In this document: piece by piece, positions 5,353 to 8,899 of the stretch
Layout: each line of letters opens with the position of its first letter
Numbering within the stretch: position 1 is the stretch's first letter
Origin: Planctomycetaceae bacterium
GTDB lineage: Bacteria > Planctomycetota > Planctomycetia > Isosphaerales > Isosphaeraceae
Length of the DNA: 8,899 nt
Direction of reading: 5' to 3'
Assembly: GCA_019232645.1 (NCBI GenBank)
Contig: JAFANO010000366.1
Span: forward strand, 1-8,899
Notes under the pieces: model-generated
The model's input: only the letters and a program-made list of their open reading frames with translations
The model's database searches: none
Told to the model about the DNA's origin: nothing
Program-made: the position numbers and the translations under genes

Positions 5353-5790
5353 GGACGCGTCCCTGGGGTGAATCTCCGGATTGGTAGGGAGTCGCCCACT
5401 CAAACGCTCAGGATTGCCGGACCGGAAGATTGATTTAAGAAGATTCTTCATCAGGGTTGTGGGCTCGGCCGATCGATCGGGAAACGGATCACTTCGTCTC
5501 GTTCAATTATGGCGGCCACTTCACCTGGAGAGCAGCCCCCGCTTCGAAATGGCATCATCCTGTTGCGTCCCAGCCACCCCGACGGGCGAGCGAATGCCGA
5601 ACGACCGGCCGGCTTGCCCGTCGGCGTGTGGACGGGCGACCTCGCGGCTCGATGGACGGGTTGGAGGGGACGGACGCGATGAGATCCACGACAAGCGGGA
5701 CGCCTGCGCCGGCGCTTTCGTACACCTCTCATTCCCTCGAGTCTTCGGAGAACCCTTCCCAACCTACCATCGGTCGGAACGGGAGAGAAC
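5353..5790. other. Spacer with no supported gene
   Basis: Frames open here on both strands but are arginine/serine/proline-rich with near-random third-position composition. The last 35 codons of one minus frame (ending 5451, SPGEVAAIIERDEVIRFPID) look somewhat protein-like and touch the alternative start of the 81-aa ORF in a TGATG overlap, but their codon use does not support them. I see no promoter or repeat worth listing separately. Confidence 0.45.
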
Positions 5791-5819
5791 TTGAATTTTT
5801 AATATATTATTTATATTAT
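5791..5819 (+). promoter_or_regulatory. Promoter candidate for the 384-aa flavoprotein gene
   Basis: TTGAAT (5791-5796), a 17-nt spacer, then TATTAT (5814-5819) gives a well-spaced sigma70-like pair with 4 of 6 and 5 of 6 consensus matches. Transcription would start near 5826, leaving a leader of about 120 nt. Because the tract is almost all A/T, other -10-like hexamers occur by chance and the exact start is uncertain. Confidence 0.4.
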
Positions 5820-5859
5820 TAAATTAAAATTAATTTTATAATTAATAAAAATATTATTA
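5794..5859. other. Uninterrupted 66-nt A/T tract with a 14-bp palindrome
   Basis: From 5794 to 5859 there is no G or C, in a window that is otherwise strongly GC-rich. Inside it, 5825-5838 reads TAAAATTAATTTTA, a perfect palindrome. The tract lies about 90 nt upstream of the flavoprotein start. Likely roles are an UP-element or promoter core, a nucleoid-protein (H-NS-like or IHF-like) site, an easily melted DNA segment, or a junction left by insertion of foreign DNA. The sequence alone does not decide among these. Confidence 0.8.
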
Positions 5860-5947
5860 GATCCATCGTCGAGGCCGTCGGGCACGTAACTTGCTTGAAC
5901 ACGCCCCTTCAGCCGGGTTCCGGGACGGAGGAGGGGCATTCGGGGCG

Positions 5948-7102
5948 ATGCGGACCTACGACACGGTGATCGTCGGGGGTGGGATTGCGGGGCTCGCCTG
6001 CGCCCGGCAGTTGCGCGCGGCGGGGCACGACTTCTTCCTCGTCACGGACCGGCTCGGCGGCCGGATGTTCGCGAATGGGGCCGCGATGCACAACTTCGGC
6101 GCCACGTACGTGACCAGCGATTACCGCCACATCGGCCGTTTCATCGATCGAGGCCGGCGCGTGCGGTGGCGCGACGTCTTCTTCCACGACGGGGTTCGGT
6201 TCCTGACGATCTGGCACCCGAGCAACCTGCGGCATCGCCGCGCGTTGCTGCGGCTTTATGCCCGCCTGATCGAGTTCCGCGGCCATCTCAACCGGCTCCG
6301 CGCGCTGAGCCCCCGCGTCTGCCAGGCGGAACTGCTCCGCGACGACCCGCTGCTGGGACGCGCCACGCGGGAACCGGCCGCCGAGTTCGTCGCGCGGAAC
6401 GGCCTGGCCGACCTGAACGCGACCTTCGTCGCCCCGATGGTCAATTCGACGGTCTTCACGACGTTCGAGCAGGTCAACACCTTCTACTACCTCGCGGTCC
6501 TGATGCCGATCTTGCTGCCGACGTACCTGGCCGACTTCTCGAGGACGATCCCCCGGCTGACCGCCGGCCTCTGCGATCGGATCGGCGTCGAGCGGGTGGT
6601 CGCGCTCGAGACCTCGCCGCGCGGGGGTTTCGCGGTCACGACGACCCTGCGCGACCTGCGCGCCCGCAACGTCGTGGTCGCAACGCCCGCCCACAACCTC
6701 CGCGACTTCGGGACCGGTCTCGACCCGAGCTGGATCGGGACCGATGGCGTCCGGGAGATCCCGATCGTCACGCTCCACGTCCGGGGTCGTCGCCGCGACG
6801 AATACCGGCCCGAGAAGCTCGTCTTCCTCCGGCCCGACGAGGCCGCGACCGTCCTGATCCCGCTCGAGCCGGGCCTCGACATGCTCTTCGCGCCGACTCC
6901 CGAGCCCGACCTCGCGCCCTACTTCGAACACCACGAGGTCGCCGCCCGGGTTCGCTGGAAGACCGCCATCCAGCTCTCGGGCGCCTGCTGGCGCCGGCTG
7001 GCCCCGCGACCGGGGCTGTATACCATCGGCGATTACAACATCTGCGGCCTGGAGGACAGCTACCTCACCGGCCTCTTCGCCGCCAACCGGATCGTGGGCT
7101 GA
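5948..7102 (+). CDS. FAD-dependent oxidoreductase (amine oxidase / desaturase-like), 384 aa
   Basis: A flavoprotein of the Rossmann-fold amine-oxidase / phytoene-desaturase superfamily. The N-terminus has the FAD-binding strand-turn-helix YDTVIVGGGIAGLACARQL (4-22), with GGGIAG at 10-15, then the second superfamily motif LGGRM (36-40). The C-terminus has the matching FAD contact, IGDYNICGLEDSYLTGLFAA (360-379). The middle, with many aromatic and aliphatic residues (FYYLAVLMPILLPTYLADF), would form the substrate domain and possibly a membrane-surface patch. At 384 aa it is shorter than typical phytoene desaturases (about 490-510 aa). I chose the ATG at 5948: it starts four residues before the first beta-strand, and GGAGGAGGGG (5927-5936) lies 11 nt upstream; a TTG at 5891 would add 19 unlikely residues. 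It converges on a related flavoprotein gene 41 nt away. The substrate cannot be told from sequence; carotenoid or other isoprenoid redox chemistry is a guess. Confidence 0.85.
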   Translation: MRTYDTVIVGGGIAGLACARQLRAAGHDFFLVTDRLGGRMFANGAAMHNFGATYVTSDYRHIGRFIDRGRRVRWRDVFFHDGVRFLTIWHPSNLRHRRALLRLYARLIEFRGHLNRLRALSPRVCQAELLRDDPLLGRATREPAAEFVARNGLADLNATFVAPMVNSTVFTTFEQVNTFYYLAVLMPILLPTYLADFSRTIPRLTAGLCDRIGVERVVALETSPRGGFAVTTTLRDLRARNVVVATPAHNLRDFGTGLDPSWIGTDGVREIPIVTLHVRGRRRDEYRPEKLVFLRPDEAATVLIPLEPGLDMLFAPTPEPDLAPYFEHHEVAARVRWKTAIQLSGACWRRLAPRPGLYTIGDYNICGLEDSYLTGLFAANRIVG

Positions 7103-7124
7103 CGGATCGGTGGTCACCGTGTCA
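7100..7124. terminator. Weak hairpin between the convergent flavoprotein genes
   Basis: CGGTG (7108-7112) and CACCG (7115-7119) are complementary, and outside them TGAC (7100-7103) can pair with GTCA (7121-7124). The imperfect stem begins at the stop codon of the plus-strand gene and sits inside the 41-nt gap, where a bidirectional terminator would be expected. The 2-nt apical spacing forces a partly opened loop and there is no U-tract, so support is weak. Confidence 0.25.
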
Positions 7125-7143
7125 TCCTGGCGACGGCGTCCCC

Positions 7144-8697
7144 TCAGATCAACCCATACATGTCGCGGCCCGGGTTGACCGGGTCGCCGGTCAGGTACGT
7201 GTAGAGCCTCGAGCCGCCGACGACCGTCGCGCCGATGCTCGGGAACTCGGCGCTGGCGCCGGTGAAGTAGAGGTTCGGCAGGGGCGTGAGGAACTTGAGC
7301 CGGCCGAAATCGACGTTGGCCGGGGTCAGGTTCGAGCCGTAGATGTGTCCCCGCGGGGCCCAGAGGTAGCGCTCGTTCGTCGTCGGCGTGCCCGCGACCT
7401 TCTTGACGACGTGCCGCCGCAGGCCGGGGACGTAGTGCGCCTCGAGCAGGTCGAGGATGCGGTCGGCGATCGCCTTCTTACGCCTCCGATAGCCGACCGG
7501 GTCCGACTCGCGAAGGGCCCGGAAGGGGGCATAGGCGCAGACGGTGACGGCTTCCAGGATCTGCTCCCCCTCGGGACAGATCCCGTCTCCGGGGGCGAGG
7601 AGGCTGGGGGTCGACAGGAAGAGCCAGGGGTCCGACAGGTCGTCCTCGTCCACCTGGGCCCGATAGGCCCGGTTGATGTCGAGGTGCGGGTAGTGCCAGA
7701 CGTTCCAGGCGCCGAAGCCGAAGTCACGCAGGTCCAGGCCCTTGACGCCGAGGTAGAGCGTGAACGAGCTGACCGAGTAGTCGTAAGCGACCTTCTTGCG
7801 GAAGGCCTTCGGGAACCGCTCGGGGCCGATCATCGCGACGCACGCCTTGGGGTCGATGTTGGCGATGAACGCGCGGCCGACGAAGGTCCGGCCGTCTCGG
7901 GTCCTGGCGGCGCGGATGCGGTCGCCCTCCAGCTCGAAGCCGGAGACCTCGGCTTGATACTCGACCGAACAGCCGGGGGCGTCCTCGATCACCCCGGCGA
8001 CGGCCCGGATGAAGTGGGCGAAGTGGCCGGTCGGATGATACGCCCCGAGCCCGTAGCTCCAGATCAGCGCGGCGTAGATCACCAGGGAGACCTCGCGCGG
8101 CGGCAGGCCCAGGTCGCCGACCTGCGTGGCCAGGATCGCCTGGACCTTCGGGGGCAAGGCCAAGCGATCGAAGAGGCGTTGCAGGGTCCAGGTCCGGTAG
8201 ATCAGGACCGATCGGAAGCAGACCGGCGCCCGGATCGCGTCGGTCCAAGTGACGAAGAAGGGCATCTCCCGCAACTCGCGGATCAGGTCGGCGATGACCC
8301 TGAAGAACCGGACCAGCCCGGCGCATTCCGTCGGGAAGCGGTCGATGAGCCGGTCGGCCCACTTGTCCAGGCCATTCGGGATCCGGAATGCCAGCCCGGC
8401 GGACGGGCAGGAGAAGCGGTCGAAGCCCTCGGGGTCGAGCCGCTCGAAGGTCACCGACTCGCGCAGGCCGACCTTCTTGAGGAAGTTGTCGACCGGCTCC
8501 CCCTCGCCGCACGAGAAGATGTAGTGGACCGCCGCGCAGAAGGTGTAACGCCCGATCGGGAAGCTATGGGCGCAGCCGCCGGGGTACTCGTGCGCCTCGA
8601 GCATGCACACGGTCTTGCCCGCCTTCGCCAGCAAGGCGCCGACCGTCAGGCCCGCCATGCCCGAGCCGATGATCACGTAGTCGTAGCCGTCAGGCAT
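7144..8697 (-). CDS. Phytoene desaturase / CRTISO / RetSat-like FAD oxidoreductase, 517 aa
   Basis: This family includes bacterial phytoene desaturases (CrtI), plant and cyanobacterial prolycopene isomerases (CRTISO/CrtH) and retinol 13,14-reductases (RetSat), all FAD enzymes acting on conjugated polyenes at membranes. The N-terminal FAD motif is YDYVIIGSGMAGLTVGALLA (5-24), with GSGMAG at 11-16, Glu34 at the end of the second strand (MLEA) and PGGCAHSF (39-46) following. The C-terminal motif is LPNLYFTGASAEFPSIGATV (473-492), leading into GGSRLYTYLTG. Full length fits the family. The ATG at 8697 is the only sensible start, four residues before the first beta-strand; no clear Shine-Dalgarno site precedes it. 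No signal peptide is evident. Which reaction it performs cannot be read from sequence, and no phytoene synthase or other carotenoid gene lies in the window. It converges on another flavoprotein gene and has its own AT-rich upstream region. Confidence 0.88.
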   Translation of the reverse strand: MPDGYDYVIIGSGMAGLTVGALLAKAGKTVCMLEAHEYPGGCAHSFPIGRYTFCAAVHYIFSCGEGEPVDNFLKKVGLRESVTFERLDPEGFDRFSCPSAGLAFRIPNGLDKWADRLIDRFPTECAGLVRFFRVIADLIRELREMPFFVTWTDAIRAPVCFRSVLIYRTWTLQRLFDRLALPPKVQAILATQVGDLGLPPREVSLVIYAALIWSYGLGAYHPTGHFAHFIRAVAGVIEDAPGCSVEYQAEVSGFELEGDRIRAARTRDGRTFVGRAFIANIDPKACVAMIGPERFPKAFRKKVAYDYSVSSFTLYLGVKGLDLRDFGFGAWNVWHYPHLDINRAYRAQVDEDDLSDPWLFLSTPSLLAPGDGICPEGEQILEAVTVCAYAPFRALRESDPVGYRRRKKAIADRILDLLEAHYVPGLRRHVVKKVAGTPTTNERYLWAPRGHIYGSNLTPANVDFGRLKFLTPLPNLYFTGASAEFPSIGATVVGGSRLYTYLTGDPVNPGRDMYGLI

Positions 8698-8899
8698 GGC
8701 CGTATCAGTATTCTAATTAAATTATGATATGTTAGTAATCAATCCTTAATAAAGTGAGATTCGCGATCCCGCGCCCGGGTGGCTGGGGTCCCACCTTTTC
8801 ACGAGCAGACAAATTGAGCCGCCGATGGCGCGGGGAATTTCTTCAACCCCGGGAGTGGGGCGAACGCTCCGGGACGGGATCTGTCACTTGCCGGCGGAA
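8698..8899. other. Upstream region of the 517-aa flavoprotein gene and window end
   Basis: The first 60 nt are AT-rich and hold the promoter candidate listed separately. The remainder returns to high GC. A plus-strand frame from an ATG at 8824 stays open to the window end (25 codons, MARGISSTPGVGRTLRDG and on), but it is too short to judge. Confidence 0.4.
8724..8753 (-). promoter_or_regulatory. Promoter candidate for the 517-aa flavoprotein gene
   Basis: On the minus strand, TTTATT (8753-8748), an 18-nt spacer and TATCAT (8729-8724) form a sigma70-like pair with a 5-of-6 -10 box but a poor -35 box. The -10 box ends 26 nt before the ATG, leaving a leader of about 20 nt. The surrounding 8708-8757 is markedly AT-rich compared with the rest of the window, which marks a promoter region but also makes chance hexamers likely. 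Confidence 0.35.

Noticed and set aside
5451..5762. A minus-strand frame ending in a TGATG overlap with an alternative start of the 81-aa ORF
   Set aside because: N-terminal half is Arg-rich and third-position GC is near random, so it does not read as coding.
6166..8727. An 853-codon plus-strand open frame running antisense to the 517-aa flavoprotein gene and out of frame with the 384-aa one
   Set aside because: It is an artefact of high third-position GC: its translation is rich in Arg/Pro/Asp/Gly without domain motifs, while both overlapping genes carry clear FAD motifs.
8824..8899. An ATG-started plus-strand frame open to the window end
   Set aside because: Only 25 codons visible, no ribosome site or recognisable motif.

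Overview
The window reads as chromosomal DNA from a high-GC bacterium, most likely a planctomycete of the Isosphaeraceae type. This rests on GC-rich third codon positions, loosely packed genes with long spacers, weak ribosome binding sites and the style of the cmk, DUF2203 and PolX proteins. The assignment is inference; there is no rRNA or other marker gene here.

Left block (1-3730, all minus strand, read right to left): an unrecognised 138-aa protein lies 5 nt upstream of a full-length PolX (Pol-beta-type nucleotidyltransferase plus PHP phosphoesterase), and the two look like one translationally coupled unit. A hairpin follows polX. A promoter with a perfect TATAAT box then leads into a DUF2203 protein, a second hairpin follows that gene, and the last gene is cytidylate kinase (cmk), cut by the window edge. 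These are housekeeping functions: nucleotide metabolism and DNA repair.

Middle block (about 3731-5947): roughly 2.2 kb with little coding capacity but many inverted repeats. The best candidates are (i) a 109-nt segment, 4510-4618, whose two complementary arm pairs interleave (pseudoknot or switch topology), with G-U wobble pairs possible only in plus-strand RNA; (ii) just behind it, a 34-codon ORF for a single-pass membrane peptide; (iii) a crowd of short hairpins at 4799-5058, two of which are near copies differing by a compensated base pair; and (iv) an 81-aa orphan ORF on the minus strand. The block ends in a run of 66 consecutive A/T bases (5794-5859).

Right block (5948-8697): two converging FAD-dependent oxidoreductase genes separated by 41 nt. 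One is a 384-aa amine-oxidase-like flavoprotein. The other is a 517-aa member of the phytoene desaturase / carotenoid isomerase / retinol saturase superfamily. Each has an AT-rich promoter-like island upstream. They may act on the same isoprenoid or other polyunsaturated substrate, but the sequence does not identify it. The last 200 nt (8698-8899) hold the AT-rich upstream region of the second gene and no supported gene.
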